A DNA stretch of 64,000 nt, taken from contig NZ_CP009291.1 of the NCBI RefSeq assembly GCF_000767465.1, positions 1,877,501 to 1,941,500 of the forward strand, written 5' to 3'. Numbering within the stretch: position 1 is the first letter of the stretch; every line of letters starts with the position of its first letter. Both the position numbers and the translations under genes were made by a program. The notes beneath the pieces are model-generated. The model did not search any database and was not told the DNA's origin. It saw only the letters and a program-made list of their open reading frames with translations. This stretch comes from Novosphingobium pentaromativorans US6-1 (lineage in GTDB: Bacteria > Pseudomonadota > Alphaproteobacteria > Sphingomonadales > Sphingomonadaceae). Below, piece after piece: positions 43,666 through 54,100 of this stretch.

Positions 43666-45111
43666 ATGAGCGGCGCGGACCTCGACGACGAACTGAAGCA
43701 GGACGATGCCGTCGCTGCAGAGGCGGAAGCGGAATCGCCTGCGCCCGAGAGTGAGAGCCTCGACGAGGAGAACCGCCTCAAGCCCGAATTCGTGCGCAAC
43801 GTCATGGATGCGCTCGACGAGGAAGACTCCGACCGCGTCTACGAGCTGGTCGAACCGCTCCACCCGGCCGACATCGCCGACCTTTTCGAGCTGGTCAACG
43901 AGGATGAGCGCCTCCAGCTCGCCCGCTCGATTCGCGACCTCATGGGCGTCGAGGTCATCGCCGAACTCAACGACTGGGTCCGCGAACTCCTGATCGAGGC
44001 GCTGCCGGCCGACGTCGTCGCCGAAATTGCCGAACAGCTCGACACCGACGACGCCGTCGCGATGATCGAGGACCTCGACCGCGAGGACCAGCAGGCGGTC
44101 CTTGCCGAACTCGATCCCGAAGACCGCGCCGCGATCGAGGCCGCGCTTTCCTATCCCGAGGAATCCGCCGGCCGTTTGATGAGCCGCGAGTTCGTCGCGG
44201 TGCCCGAGACGATGACGGTGGGCGATCTCATCGATTTCCTGCGCGAACACCGCGAACTGCCGACCGAGTTCTGGGAAGTCTTCATTGTCGACGCGATGCA
44301 CCGCCCGGTCGGCACTTGCGCGCTGTCCTGGATTCTACGCTGCCCGCGCAACATTCCGCTCTACGACGTGATGTCGCGCGACCAGACGCTGATCCCGGTC
44401 GACATGGACCAGGAAGAAGTGGCTCTGCGCTTCCAGAAGTACGCGCTGATCTCCGCTGCGGTGACCGATTCCGCCGGGCGCCTGATCGGCCAGATCACCG
44501 TCGACGACATCGTCCACATTATCCAGGAAGAGGCGAGCGAGGACATCCTGCGCCTGTCCGGTGCCGGTGATGGCGACATCAACGAGCCGATCCTGATCAC
44601 CGTGCGCGCGCGCCTGACCTGGCTGTGCGTCAACCTTGCCACTGCGATTCTGGCATCGTCCGTGGTCGGACTGTTCCAGGGCGCGATCACCCGTTTCGCG
44701 CTGCTTGCGGTGCTCATGCCGATCGTATCGGGGATGGGCGGCAATGCCGGGACGCAGACGCTGGCCGTGGTGGTGCGCGCCATCGCCACCAACCAGCTGA
44801 CCGATTCCAATACCGTGCGCATGATCCTGCGCGAACTGCGCATCGCCACGGCCAACGGCGCTGCGCTCGGCCTGCTGATCGGCGGGGGCACCACGCTGTT
44901 GTTCTCCAACCCGCTGCTGGGTGCCGTCATCGGGGCGGCCATGGTGATCAACAACCTCGTCGCCGGTCTTGCCGGCATCCTCGTGCCGGTCACGCTCGAC
45001 CGCTTCCGCATCGACCCGGCCGTATCGTCCGCGGTTTTCGTCACGACGGCCACCGACACCATGGGATTTTTCTCGTTCCTCGGCCTTGCCGTGCTGACCG
45101 GACTCGCCTGA
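43666..45111 (+). CDS. mgtE: Magnesium transporter MgtE
   Basis: A 481-residue Mg2+ channel: acidic N-terminus, MgtE N domain of Glu/Asp-rich helices (ELVEPLHPADIADLFELVNEDERLQL), tandem CBS domains (about 160-285), then five membrane helices beginning LTWLCVNLATAILASSVVGLF. LLAVLMPIVSGMGGNAGTQTLAVVVRAIA holds the conserved pore region. No M-box-like leader is evident. ATG 43666 chosen from frame and size. Confidence 0.93.
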   Translation: MSGADLDDELKQDDAVAAEAEAESPAPESESLDEENRLKPEFVRNVMDALDEEDSDRVYELVEPLHPADIADLFELVNEDERLQLARSIRDLMGVEVIAELNDWVRELLIEALPADVVAEIAEQLDTDDAVAMIEDLDREDQQAVLAELDPEDRAAIEAALSYPEESAGRLMSREFVAVPETMTVGDLIDFLREHRELPTEFWEVFIVDAMHRPVGTCALSWILRCPRNIPLYDVMSRDQTLIPVDMDQEEVALRFQKYALISAAVTDSAGRLIGQITVDDIVHIIQEEASEDILRLSGAGDGDINEPILITVRARLTWLCVNLATAILASSVVGLFQGAITRFALLAVLMPIVSGMGGNAGTQTLAVVVRAIATNQLTDSNTVRMILRELRIATANGAALGLLIGGGTTLLFSNPLLGAVIGAAMVINNLVAGLAGILVPVTLDRFRIDPAVSSAVFVTTATDTMGFFSFLGLAVLTGLA

Positions 45112-45139
45112 CCCACCGCGAATACCTATCTTCGTTCCC

Positions 45140-45541
45140 ATGCCGCTGCACATGACCAAGATCGCCTATTCCGCCGAGAGCCCGGCGGACCTGCGCGCAT
45201 GGCTGGAAAGCCACGCAGACATCGGCGAAGCGCGCCTGACGACGCGCTACCTGCCCAAGCGGCACGAGGAAATGGCGGGCGGTTCGCTTTACTGGATCTA
45301 CGAACACGCCCTCATCGGCCGCTCCCCGATCCTCGGCTTCGAACAGCGCGAGGACGGCCGCTGGTGGATCCGCCTCGCCCCCAAGCTGATCCCGGTCGTG
45401 ACCAAGCCCAAGCGCGCCCACCAGGGCTGGCGCTATCTCAAGGAAGAGGACGCCCCGCGCGACCTTGGCGACGGCGAAAGCTCGGGCGATATCATGCCGC
45501 CCAAGCTGGCCCGGGAACTGGCAAGGCTCGGCCTCGTCTGA
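45140..45541 (+). CDS. DUF1489 family protein
   Basis: A 133-residue cytosolic protein matching DUF1489: TRYLPKRHEEMAGGSLYWIYEHALIGRSPILGF and DGRWWIRLAPKLIPV, then RAHQGWRYLKEEDAPRD. Function unknown, confined mainly to Alphaproteobacteria. 28 bp after mgtE. Confidence 0.88.
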   Translation: MPLHMTKIAYSAESPADLRAWLESHADIGEARLTTRYLPKRHEEMAGGSLYWIYEHALIGRSPILGFEQREDGRWWIRLAPKLIPVVTKPKRAHQGWRYLKEEDAPRDLGDGESSGDIMPPKLARELARLGLV

Positions 45542-45592
45542 AGGTTCGGCGCCAAGGGCCGGCTTCCTCCTTGCCGCGCCCTGAGCGGAGCC

Positions 45593-46498
45593 TCAGCCCC
45601 GATCGATCCACCAGCGCATGAGGACATGGGCAATCGCCGTCTTCGGCGGCGCACCGAAGGCCCGGCCCAGTTCGCCGCGGCCGATCGCCTCGAGGGCATC
45701 GACCACGTCCTCGCGGCTGAACCAGCGGGCATCGTCCAGTTCGGTTTCGTCGATGGTTATCTCGGTCGTCTCGGCATAGGCGTGGCAGCCGATCATCAGC
45801 GAGGACGGGAACGGCCAGGGCTGGCTGGCGATGTAGGTCACGTCGCGGACCCGGATCCCGGCTTCCTCCAGCACTTCGCGGGCAACCGCCTCCTCTATCG
45901 TCTCGCCCGGCTCGACGAAACCGGCCAGCGTCGAATAGCGCCGCTCGGGAAACCGCGGCTGGCGCCCCAGAAGCACCTTGCCCTCATGCTCGACCAGCAT
46001 GATCGTGACCGGATCGACGCGCGGAAAGTGCTCCGCACCGCATGATTCGGAGGTGCAGGTGCGCTGCCAGCCGCCCTTGGCGAGCCGCGTGGGCTGCCCG
46101 CATACGGCGCAGAAGCGGTGACGCGCATGCCAGCCGACCAGCGAGCGGGCGCCGCCATAGGTCGCCAGTTCGCCCGCGCCCAGAACCGACATTGCATTCC
46201 AGCTAGCCGGTCCGGCATGGGGACTGCCCGAGGGATAGGACGATCGCACTTCGGCAAAGCAGCCGCGCTCGCCATCGAGGCCGAGGAACACCAGGTCGCT
46301 GTCGGGCGCGGCATCGGCAAGGCTGCCCCATTCCAGCGCGCCATCGGGCGTCAGCACCGGGTCGAGCCCATCCATGCGCAGCAGCCGCGCCTTCCACGTC
46401 ATCAGGGCATCGAGCGCGGCAGGATCGCTGCGGACATGATCGGCGCGGTCGAGCTGCGATCCGGAGAAGGCAATCGGGGTAGAATCGAGGGCAATCAC
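45593..46498 (-). CDS. nudC: NAD(+) diphosphatase (NudC)
   Basis: A 301-residue Nudix hydrolase with a zinc finger (CAVCGQPTRLAKGGWQRTCTSESCG) and a Nudix box (GFVEPGETIEEAVAREVLEEAGI). It hydrolyses NAD(H) and can decap NAD-RNA. The GTG start at 46498 directly precedes the serine hydrolase stop; no better ATG is in frame without extending into the neighbour. Length is slightly above E. coli NudC. Confidence 0.92.
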   Translation of the reverse strand: MIALDSTPIAFSGSQLDRADHVRSDPAALDALMTWKARLLRMDGLDPVLTPDGALEWGSLADAAPDSDLVFLGLDGERGCFAEVRSSYPSGSPHAGPASWNAMSVLGAGELATYGGARSLVGWHARHRFCAVCGQPTRLAKGGWQRTCTSESCGAEHFPRVDPVTIMLVEHEGKVLLGRQPRFPERRYSTLAGFVEPGETIEEAVAREVLEEAGIRVRDVTYIASQPWPFPSSLMIGCHAYAETTEITIDETELDDARWFSREDVVDALEAIGRGELGRAFGAPPKTAIAHVLMRWWIDRG

Positions 46499-46499
46499 G

Positions 46500-47810
46500 T
46501 CAGCGTTTCTCCAGCAGGGCCATGACATCGGCTTTGAGTGCGGCCTGGAACTCGGGAAGCAGTCCCACCGCGTTGGGCGGCATGAACTGCACGAATATCT
46601 GCGAGCGCAGGGCATGGACCATATCGACCATGCCGACCGTGCCCGCCGCGCCCGACCAACCGTAGATCCCGGCCTCGCCGCCGCGCCCGACGCGCCCCCC
46701 GGCGCCGAAACCTGCCGCCCCCCCGAACGCGGCCGGGATCGTCACGCCTGCGGGCAGGAGATCGCTGGTGCCGGTGCGCACGGCCTGTGCAGCGAGCACG
46801 CGCTGACCGTCGATCGTGCCCGACTGGGCAAGCATGCGCAGGAACCGGTCGTAGTCGCGCGGCGAACTGACGAGGCCCGCCCCGCCGAAGGGGAACGGCG
46901 GCTTATCGAGAAAGATCGAATCCATCCCGCTATCGATTGGCACCAGCAACTTGCCGAGCGCGCCATAGTTGGTGGTCAGGCGGGCGGCATCGGACTGCGG
47001 CACCTGGAAGAAGGTGCTCGTCATCCCGGCGGGTTCGAAGATCGTTTCGCGCAGGTAATCGGCAAAGCTGCGCCCGCTGGCCACTTCGATCACCCGGCCC
47101 ATCAGGTCGAGCCCCATGGAATAGCTCCAACGCGTGCCGGGGTCGGCCACCAGCGGCACTTCGGCAAGCCGGTCGGCAAAGCGATCGAGGCCATGGACCG
47201 GCTCGCCTTCGAACACGCCGGGAATCTTCATCCGGCTGATCTGGCCCGCGACCAGGCCCTTGCGCTCCATCAGGTCCTTGATCGGCCCTTTCTGGATGAT
47301 CGTGTAGCCGATGCCCGAGGTGTGGGTGAGCAGGTGCCGGATCGTGATCGGCGAGCGGGCCGGGTGCAGCGCGGCAACCGATCCATCGTATGTGTCCTGC
47401 ACCTGCATGTGCCGATACTGCGGCAGGATGTCGTAAAGCGGCTGGTCGAGACCGAGCCTGCCTTCGCTGACAAGCTGCATGGCGGCCATGCCGGTAATCG
47501 GCTTGGTCATCGAATAGATGCGGAACAGGCTGTCCGCCGTCACCGCATCGCCATCGGTGAAGCCTTCCGAACCGCGCGCGACATATTGCGCTTCACGCCC
47601 CGGGATACCGAGCGATGCGACCATGCCGGGAAACTTGCCCGGCCCCACCCAGCGCTCCACCACAGCGCGCACTTGCGGCAGCAGGTCCGGATCGGCAGCG
47701 GCGAGCGCAAGGCGCGGCATCAGCGCAGCGCCAATCCCGGCGCAGGCGCCCATGCGCAGCAGCGCGCGCCGGTCCATCGCGGCTTCGAGCTGGGCGAGAG
47801 TGCGAATCAT
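46500..47810 (-). CDS. Serine hydrolase, beta-lactamase (class C) family
   Basis: A 436-residue product (ATG 47810, overlapping the mutY stop). N-terminal MDRRALLRMGACAGIGAAL is a possible Tat/Sec export signal. The SxxK nucleophile is S100-M-T-K103 in FRIYSMTKPITG, and WSYSMGLDLMG supplies the YxM/N motif. These proteins are mostly esterases or D-aminopeptidases rather than true beta-lactamases. Co-transcribed with mutY and nudC. Confidence 0.87.
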   Translation of the reverse strand: MIRTLAQLEAAMDRRALLRMGACAGIGAALMPRLALAAADPDLLPQVRAVVERWVGPGKFPGMVASLGIPGREAQYVARGSEGFTDGDAVTADSLFRIYSMTKPITGMAAMQLVSEGRLGLDQPLYDILPQYRHMQVQDTYDGSVAALHPARSPITIRHLLTHTSGIGYTIIQKGPIKDLMERKGLVAGQISRMKIPGVFEGEPVHGLDRFADRLAEVPLVADPGTRWSYSMGLDLMGRVIEVASGRSFADYLRETIFEPAGMTSTFFQVPQSDAARLTTNYGALGKLLVPIDSGMDSIFLDKPPFPFGGAGLVSSPRDYDRFLRMLAQSGTIDGQRVLAAQAVRTGTSDLLPAGVTIPAAFGGAAGFGAGGRVGRGGEAGIYGWSGAAGTVGMVDMVHALRSQIFVQFMPPNAVGLLPEFQAALKADVMALLEKR

Positions 47811-48865
47811 ACCCTTTCTCCCGTTCCGGCGAGCGCCAGATGCGCCGCCTTGGCGAAAAGCGTGGGCAGGCCGGCTTCCCCGATCCGGTCCAGCGGCCAC
47901 CACTCGCCCTCTTCGGCGGGAAGACTATCGCATTGATTGCCGAGATAAACCGCAAGGCTCAGCTCTAGCGAGAAGTGCGTGAAGACGTGGCCGACCTTGC
48001 CGGCGCTTTCCCACGGTCCGTCCAGCGGCCCTTCACCGGTGCCGTCGCCGCGCGAATGCCAACCGTCGTCGGGCAGCGCCCGCATTCCGCCAAGCATCCC
48101 CTTGCCGGGACGGCGCACCAGCCAGACGCGTTCGTCGCGCTCGATCCAGAAGGCCCGGCAGCGGCGCGCCGGCTTGGCCTTTTTGGGCGCCTTGACCGGG
48201 AAGCGCTCCGGCTCGCCAAGTGCCCGCCCCTCGCACTCGGCCGAAAGCGGGCAGAGCAGGCAGCGCGGCGCCCGGCTGGTGCACACGGTCGCGCCCAGAT
48301 CCATCATCGCCTGTGCGAAGTCTCCGCTGCGCCGCTCCGGCGTGATCGCATCGGCCTTCTCGCGGATTGCGGTCCGTCCACCCGGCAGCGGCGTATCGAG
48401 GGCGAAGAGCCGGGCGACGACGCGCTCGACATTGGCGTCGACCACCACCGCGCGGCGGCCGAAGGCGATGGCGGCAACCGCGGCGGCAGTATAGGCGCCC
48501 AGCCCCGGCAGCGCGCGCAGTTCCTCCTCGCTATCGGGAAAGCGCCCGCCGCGCGCCGCGACCTCGCGCGCGCAGGCCAGCAGGTTGCGGGCACGGGCGT
48601 AGTAGCCAAGCCCCGCCCAGGCGGCCATGACCTCCTCGTCCGGCGCGGCGGCCAGCGCGCTCACATCGGGCCAGCGCCTCGTGAATTCGGCGAAATAGTC
48701 CTTCACCGCGGCGACGGTAGTCTGCTGGAGCATGACTTCCGAGAGCCAGACGCGGTAGGGTTCCGGGGCCGGCGCACCGGGACGCGCACGCCACGGCAGG
48801 TCCCGCGCATGGGCGTCATACCAGTTGAGAAGCTTGCGCGAGATCGTATCGGAACTGGCTTCCAT
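47807..48865 (-). CDS. mutY: A/G-specific adenine glycosylase (MutY)
   Basis: A 352-residue DNA glycosylase removing A opposite 8-oxoG. Visible: LPWRARPGAPAPEPYRVWLSEVMLQQTTVAAV (catalytic Glu), HhH LPGLGAYTAAAVAAIAFGRRAVVVDANVERV with the catalytic Asp, the 4Fe-4S ligand set CTSRAPRCLLCPLSAEC (CX6CX2CX5C), and a C-terminal MutT-like domain that reads 8-oxoG. Overlaps the next gene by 4 bp. Confidence 0.95.
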   Translation of the reverse strand: MEASSDTISRKLLNWYDAHARDLPWRARPGAPAPEPYRVWLSEVMLQQTTVAAVKDYFAEFTRRWPDVSALAAAPDEEVMAAWAGLGYYARARNLLACAREVAARGGRFPDSEEELRALPGLGAYTAAAVAAIAFGRRAVVVDANVERVVARLFALDTPLPGGRTAIREKADAITPERRSGDFAQAMMDLGATVCTSRAPRCLLCPLSAECEGRALGEPERFPVKAPKKAKPARRCRAFWIERDERVWLVRRPGKGMLGGMRALPDDGWHSRGDGTGEGPLDGPWESAGKVGHVFTHFSLELSLAVYLGNQCDSLPAEEGEWWPLDRIGEAGLPTLFAKAAHLALAGTGERV

Positions 48866-48894
48866 GGGCCCGCTATGGCATTGCAGCGCCGGTA

Positions 48895-49449
48895 ATGGAA
48901 CGGGATCGCGGCAAACAATCGAGCAAACCGGGCAAGACCTCGCCCGCCCTCAAGCGCTACGAGCGTCCGCGCGGCGGGCAGGCGCGCGCGATATCGGACC
49001 TGATGCCCGAAGTCGGGCGCACCGCCTTTCGCCGTTTCGGCTTTGTCCAGTCCAGTGTGGTGACCCGCTGGCCCGAGATCGTCGGTGCCCGCCATGCCCG
49101 GGTCTGCTCTCCCGAATCGATCCGCTTTCCGCCCGGCGAAAAAAGCGACGGCATTCTCCAGCTCGTCGTGCTGCCCGCCCATGCCCCGATTATCCAGCAC
49201 GTCATTCCCGAGATCATCGACCGGGTGAACCGCTTCTTCGGCTACAATGCGGTGGCCAGGGCCAAGATCCGGCAAGGCGAGGTTAAGGCGCCGCCTGCTT
49301 CAGACCGCAGGTCTGCTCCGCCTTCGCTCAAACCGGTGCCGATGGAACTGGGAGAATCGCTGCGCGACATCGGCGACCCGGAACTTCGGGCCGTGCTGGA
49401 ATCGCTGGCGCGGAGCATGGCTGCCAAGGAAGACCAGAAGGACAAGTGA
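48895..49449 (+). CDS. DUF721 / DciA-like protein
   Basis: A 184-residue, basic N-terminal protein with the DUF721 domain (about 45-130: FGFVQSSVVTRWPEIVGARHARVCSPESI ... GILQLVVLPAHAPIIQHVIPEIIDRVNRFFGYNAV). DciA-type proteins act as replicative helicase loaders in bacteria without DnaC. Divergent from mutY; its stop overlaps the ATG of the next gene. Confidence 0.85.
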   Translation: MERDRGKQSSKPGKTSPALKRYERPRGGQARAISDLMPEVGRTAFRRFGFVQSSVVTRWPEIVGARHARVCSPESIRFPPGEKSDGILQLVVLPAHAPIIQHVIPEIIDRVNRFFGYNAVARAKIRQGEVKAPPASDRRSAPPSLKPVPMELGESLRDIGDPELRAVLESLARSMAAKEDQKDK

Positions 49450-50231
49450 TGAAGCCGTCATTCGTGAAGTCCATTGCCCGTAACGCCGCCCGTACTATCG
49501 CCCTTGCCTCCTGCGCCGCGCTGAGCCTCGCCGCCAGCCCGCCCCAACCCGCACCTAAGCCCACGCCCACCGCAAAAGCGAGGCAGCAGCTTGCCGCCAA
49601 GGGCAACTGGAACGGCACGATGAGCGTGACGGCGGACGGCAGCCATACGCTGGGCAATCCCGACGCACCGATCAAGATGACCGAGTTCGTCAGCTACACC
49701 TGCCCGCACTGCGCCGTGTTCCACCGCGAAGCGGACCCGGTGCTGCGCACGACGCTGATCCCCAAGGGTCAGATCCAGGTCACCGTCACCAACCTGCTGC
49801 GCAACCCGATCGACCTGACGATCGCGATGCTGACCTCTTGCGGCGATCCGAACCGCTTCTGGGTGCGCCACAATGCGTTCTTCGCCTCGCAGGACCAGTG
49901 GCTCGCCGCCGCGCAGAAGTTGACGCCGGAACAGCTTGCGCGCTGGGGACAGGGTGAAATCCCGGCCCGCATGCGCGCCATCGCCGGCGACCTTGGCTTC
50001 TACGCCAAGATGCAGCAATGGGGCATCGACCGCGCCCGGGCGGACCGCTGCCTCAACGACGCCGCGATGCTCGACAAACTGCGCGCGCAGCAGTCGGCCG
50101 CCGGATCGCTGGGGCTGACCGGCACGCCCAGCTTCGTCATCAATGGCGAAGTGCAGCAGGTTCACGATTGGGAGCATCTCTCGAAACTGCTCAGCGACCG
50201 CGCCGCGGCGCTGCAGGCCGGCAGGATCTAG
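49449..50231 (+). CDS. DsbA-family thioredoxin-like protein (CPHC)
   Basis: A 260-residue exported protein with signal (IALASCAALSLAASP, possibly a lipobox Cys). The redox site CPHC lies in TEFVSYTCPHCAVFH; the cis-Pro region is TGTPSFVINGE. The ATG at 49449 overlaps the preceding stop. It is followed by a second paralogue of similar type. A disulfide oxidase or isomerase role in the periplasm is likely. Confidence 0.88.
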   Translation: MKPSFVKSIARNAARTIALASCAALSLAASPPQPAPKPTPTAKARQQLAAKGNWNGTMSVTADGSHTLGNPDAPIKMTEFVSYTCPHCAVFHREADPVLRTTLIPKGQIQVTVTNLLRNPIDLTIAMLTSCGDPNRFWVRHNAFFASQDQWLAAAQKLTPEQLARWGQGEIPARMRAIAGDLGFYAKMQQWGIDRARADRCLNDAAMLDKLRAQQSAAGSLGLTGTPSFVINGEVQQVHDWEHLSKLLSDRAAALQAGRI

Positions 50232-50360
50232 ACCGCGAAATCGGCGCTTTCGCCGAATTGCGGGGGTTAGCTGTGGAGATGTCCCCTCCCGGCCCCCGCA
50301 CGCCCTTGATCTGTCCGGACCATGGGTTAGCCATTTTCAATTCGCAAAGGATTCGCTTCG

Positions 50361-51119
50361 ATGACCCGTTTTCGCTTCCGTAACGTCGCGCTGGGCCTGA
50401 TTGCCGCTCCGCTCGCCCTCGGCCTGGCCGCCTGCGGCGACAAGAAGGACGAGGCCGCGCCGGTTTCGAACGAGCCGATCGCCCCGATCGCCGCTCCCGC
50501 CGGCAAGAGCTGGTCGGACATGGTCGCCAAGACGGACGAGGGCGGCTATCGCCTCGGCAATCCCGAGGCACCGATCAAGCTCGTCGAATATGGCGCGCTG
50601 AGCTGCTCGCACTGCGCCGAATTCGCCAAGGAAAGCTTCGCCAAGCTGCGCGACGACTATGTCGCCAGCGGCCGCGTCAGCTACGAACTGCGCTACTTCA
50701 TGCTCAACCCCTACGACGTGCCGGCCTCGCTGCTGGCCACTTGCGGGTCGACCGAGGCGGTGATCCCGCTCAGCGAACAGTTCTGGGCCTGGCAACCCAA
50801 CATGTTCCAGAACGTGCAGGCGCTGGGCGAGGACAAGCTCAAGGCCATCGGCGCAATGTCGCCGCCGCAGCAGATCCCGGCCATCGCGCAGGCATCGGGC
50901 ATGACCGAATTCTTCGCCTCGCGCGGGATCGCACTCGACCAGGCCAAGTCCTGCCTTGCCGACACCGCCAAGGCCAAGACCCTTGCCGACCAGACCGAGA
51001 AGGCGACGAAGGAATTCAACGTCACCGGTACGCCCACGTTCATCATCAACGGCTCTTCGGTCGGTTCGATGGGCTGGGACGAGCTGGAAACCAAGCTGCA
51101 ACAGGCCGGCGCGCGCTGA
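50361..51119 (+). CDS. DsbA-family lipoprotein (CSHC)
   Basis: A 252-residue protein with a clear lipobox (LALGLAACGDKKDE, Cys near residue 25). The redox motif is CSHC in VEYGALSCSHCAEFA, and the cis-Pro loop is TGTPTFIINGS. It is a paralogue of the gene just upstream (similar LGNPEAPIKLVEY versus LGNPDAPIKMTEF lead-in). It probably sits at a membrane facing the periplasm. Separated from the first gene by 129 bp. Confidence 0.9.
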   Translation: MTRFRFRNVALGLIAAPLALGLAACGDKKDEAAPVSNEPIAPIAAPAGKSWSDMVAKTDEGGYRLGNPEAPIKLVEYGALSCSHCAEFAKESFAKLRDDYVASGRVSYELRYFMLNPYDVPASLLATCGSTEAVIPLSEQFWAWQPNMFQNVQALGEDKLKAIGAMSPPQQIPAIAQASGMTEFFASRGIALDQAKSCLADTAKAKTLADQTEKATKEFNVTGTPTFIINGSSVGSMGWDELETKLQQAGAR

Positions 51120-51152
51120 TGCGCCGGTTCTGGCTTCGATAAGGGCGACGCG

Positions 51153-54100
51153 ATGCGCATAAGGCGGCTCAAGCTCAGTGGATTCAAGAGCTTCGTAGAG
51201 CCTTCCGAACTGCGCATCGAGCCGGGGCTGACCGGCGTCGTCGGCCCCAACGGCTGCGGCAAGTCCAACCTTCTCGAAGCGATCCGCTGGGTCATGGGCG
51301 AAAGCTCGCCCAAGTCGATGCGCGGCGGCGGCATGGAAGACGTGATCTTCGCCGGCACCTCCAGCCGCCCCCCGCGCAGCTTCGCCGAAGTCGTCCTGAC
51401 CGGCGAGACCACCCCCATCGACGGCAAGCGCGAAGAGCTTGAAGTCGTGCGCCGGATCGAGCGCGGGGCGGGCAGCGCCTATCGCGTCAACGGCCGCGAC
51501 GTGCGCGCCAAGGACGTGGCGCTGATCTTCGCCGACGCCGCGACCGGCGCGCATTCGCCCGCGCTGGTCAGTCAGGGCAAGATCGCCGCAGTCATCGCCG
51601 CCAAACCGACCGAACGCCGCGCGATGCTGGAAGAAGCAGCTGGCATCGCCGGCCTCCACGTGCGCCGCAAGGACGCCGAGCAGAAGCTGCGCGCGACCGA
51701 AACCAACCTTGCCCGCCTCGAAGACATCATGGCCGGGCTCGACAAGCAGGTCGCCACGCTGCGCCGCCAGGCCCGGGCGGCCGAGAAGTACAAGGCCCTC
51801 ACCGACGAAATCCGGCTGGCCGAGGCGCGCCTCGTCTATGCCCGCTGGCGCGATGCCGCCGCTGCCGCAGAGGCCGCGCGCAAGGAAGCCCAGGCCGCGG
51901 AGGCCCGCGTCAATGAGGCGCAGGAGGCCGCGAAGCTGGCGCAGAACGCCCAGGCCGCCGCTGCCGAAGCGCTGGTCGAAGCGCGTGACGAACTGGCCGA
52001 CCGCCGCGACGATGCCAATGCGCAAGGCCACCGCATGGCAACGCTCACCAGCCAGCTCGAAGCGGCAGAACAGCGTCTGGCCGATCTCGAGAGGCAGAAG
52101 GCCCGGCTCGAGGAAGACCGCGGCGATGCCGACCGCGTGACCCGCGATGCGGCGCAGGCGCTTTCCCGCCTCGAACGCGAACTGGCCGAGAGCGAAAAGC
52201 AGCTTGCAGCCGACGAGGCGCACCGCCCCCGTCTGGCCAATGCCCTGGAAGGCGCCGAACGCGCCGCCCGCACCGCCGAACTCGAACTGGCGCAGGCGAC
52301 CGCCCAGCAGGCCGGCGTCGAGGCCGAATGGCGCATTGCCGAGGCCGAACTGGCGCAGGCAAGGAACCGGCTTGCCCGCCTCGATTCCGAGGCAGAGCGC
52401 CTGCAGTCGCAGATCGGCGCGCTCGAGGCGGCGGGTGACCTCGACGCCGTCGTCGCCGCTGCACGAGCGAAAGCCGAAGCTGCCGGAAAGGCCCTTGCCG
52501 AGGCCCGCGAGGGACTTGAGGCACAGCAGGCCCGCAAGGCAGAGCTGCAGGCCCAGCGCGATGCCGCGGCCTCGGAACTCGCCGGCGCGCGTGCCGACCT
52601 CACCGGCATCGAACGCGAACACGGCGCCCTCGTTCGCGACCGCGAGGCCCGGGCCAAGGGCGCCAAGGCCGCACATGGCCTGCCCGTCGCAATCGACGCG
52701 GTGCGTGCCGCGCCGGGCTACGAACGCGCGCTGGCCGCCGTGCTGGGCCGCGACGCCAAGGCGCCGCTGGGCAAGGTCGAGGGCGCCGATGGCCGCTTCT
52801 GGACCGGCGCCGAGGCGCCCGCGCCAGTGGCCCAGAGCCTTGCCGCGCACGTCACGCAGTGCCCGCCCGAACTCGCGGCGCGCCTCGCGCTCGTCCATGT
52901 CGTGGACGAGGATGACGGCCGCGCCCTCAAGGCCGGCGAGTGGCTGGTCACGCGTTCGGGCGTGCTGCGCCGCTGGGACGGTTTCGTTGCGCGCGGCGAA
53001 GGCGCCGCCGAAGCCGCCCGGCTCGAGGCCGAAAACCGCTTTGCCGAACTCGACGCCCAGCTGCCGCCGCTGCGCGAAGCCGTGGCGGTTGCCGAAGCGC
53101 GCCAGACCGGGGTGCAGCAGGAACTCTCCGCGCTGCAGGCCGCGGTCATTGCCGCCGAACGCGCCATCGCGCAGGCCACCGATGCCGAACGCAGCGCCCT
53201 GCGCGCCGCCGACCAGGCCGAAGACCAGCGCCAGCGCCAGCGGGCCCGCCGCGCCGAACTCGATACGCAGGTCGGCGAACTGGCCGAGCAGCGCAAGACC
53301 GCCGCGCAGGACCTGTCCGCCGCCGAAGACAAGCGCAAGACACTGCCCGATCCTGAAACCGGTCGCGCCGCGCTGCAGGCCGCAAGGGAGAGGAACGAGA
53401 CCGCCAAGAGCGGGCTGCAATCGGCGACGGCCGCACTTGCCGCGCACGATCAGGCGCTGGCGGTGGGGCGCGAACGCACCGCGTCGCAGCGCAGCGACAT
53501 CCGCAACTGGCAGGGCCGTGCCGGCGACGCCACAAATCGCCTTGCACAGATGGCCGGCCGGCTCGAGGAAATCGAGGCCGAGCGCGCCGTGTTCGCCGCC
53601 AAACCTGCCTCGATCATGGCCGAGATCGAAGCCGGGGAAGTCGTGCGCAATCGCCTCTCCGATGAACTGGGCAAGGCCGAAGTGGCCGTCACTGCCGCGA
53701 CCGAGGCCGCGCGCAAGGCCGATGCCGAACTGGCCAATGCGCAGGAAAAGCTCGCCAGCACGCGCGAGAACCGCGCCGGTGCCGTCGCCCGCGCCGAAAA
53801 CGAGGACGAGCGCCGGGTCGAGATGACGCGGCTTTCGGGCGAGCGCTTCCAGTGCCCGCCTCCCGTCCTGCCGGAACGCTTCGCTTTCGATTCCTCGCAA
53901 GTCTCCGGCGCGCAGGCGGAAACCGCGACGATGGACAGGCTCGTCGCCGACCGCGAGCGCATTGGCCCGGTCAACCTCGTCGCTGCCGACGAGCTGGCCA
54001 AGGCGGAAGAAGAACTGGGCGTCAGCGTAACCGAGAAGGCCGAGCTGGCCGAAGCGGTCAACCGGCTGCGCGGTTCGATCGGCAACCTCAACCGCGAAGG

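Noticed and set aside
46500..47810. True beta-lactamase resistance gene
   Set aside because: The SxxK and YxM motifs fit the broad serine hydrolase group, but the context and length match esterase-like members; no resistance gene claimed.
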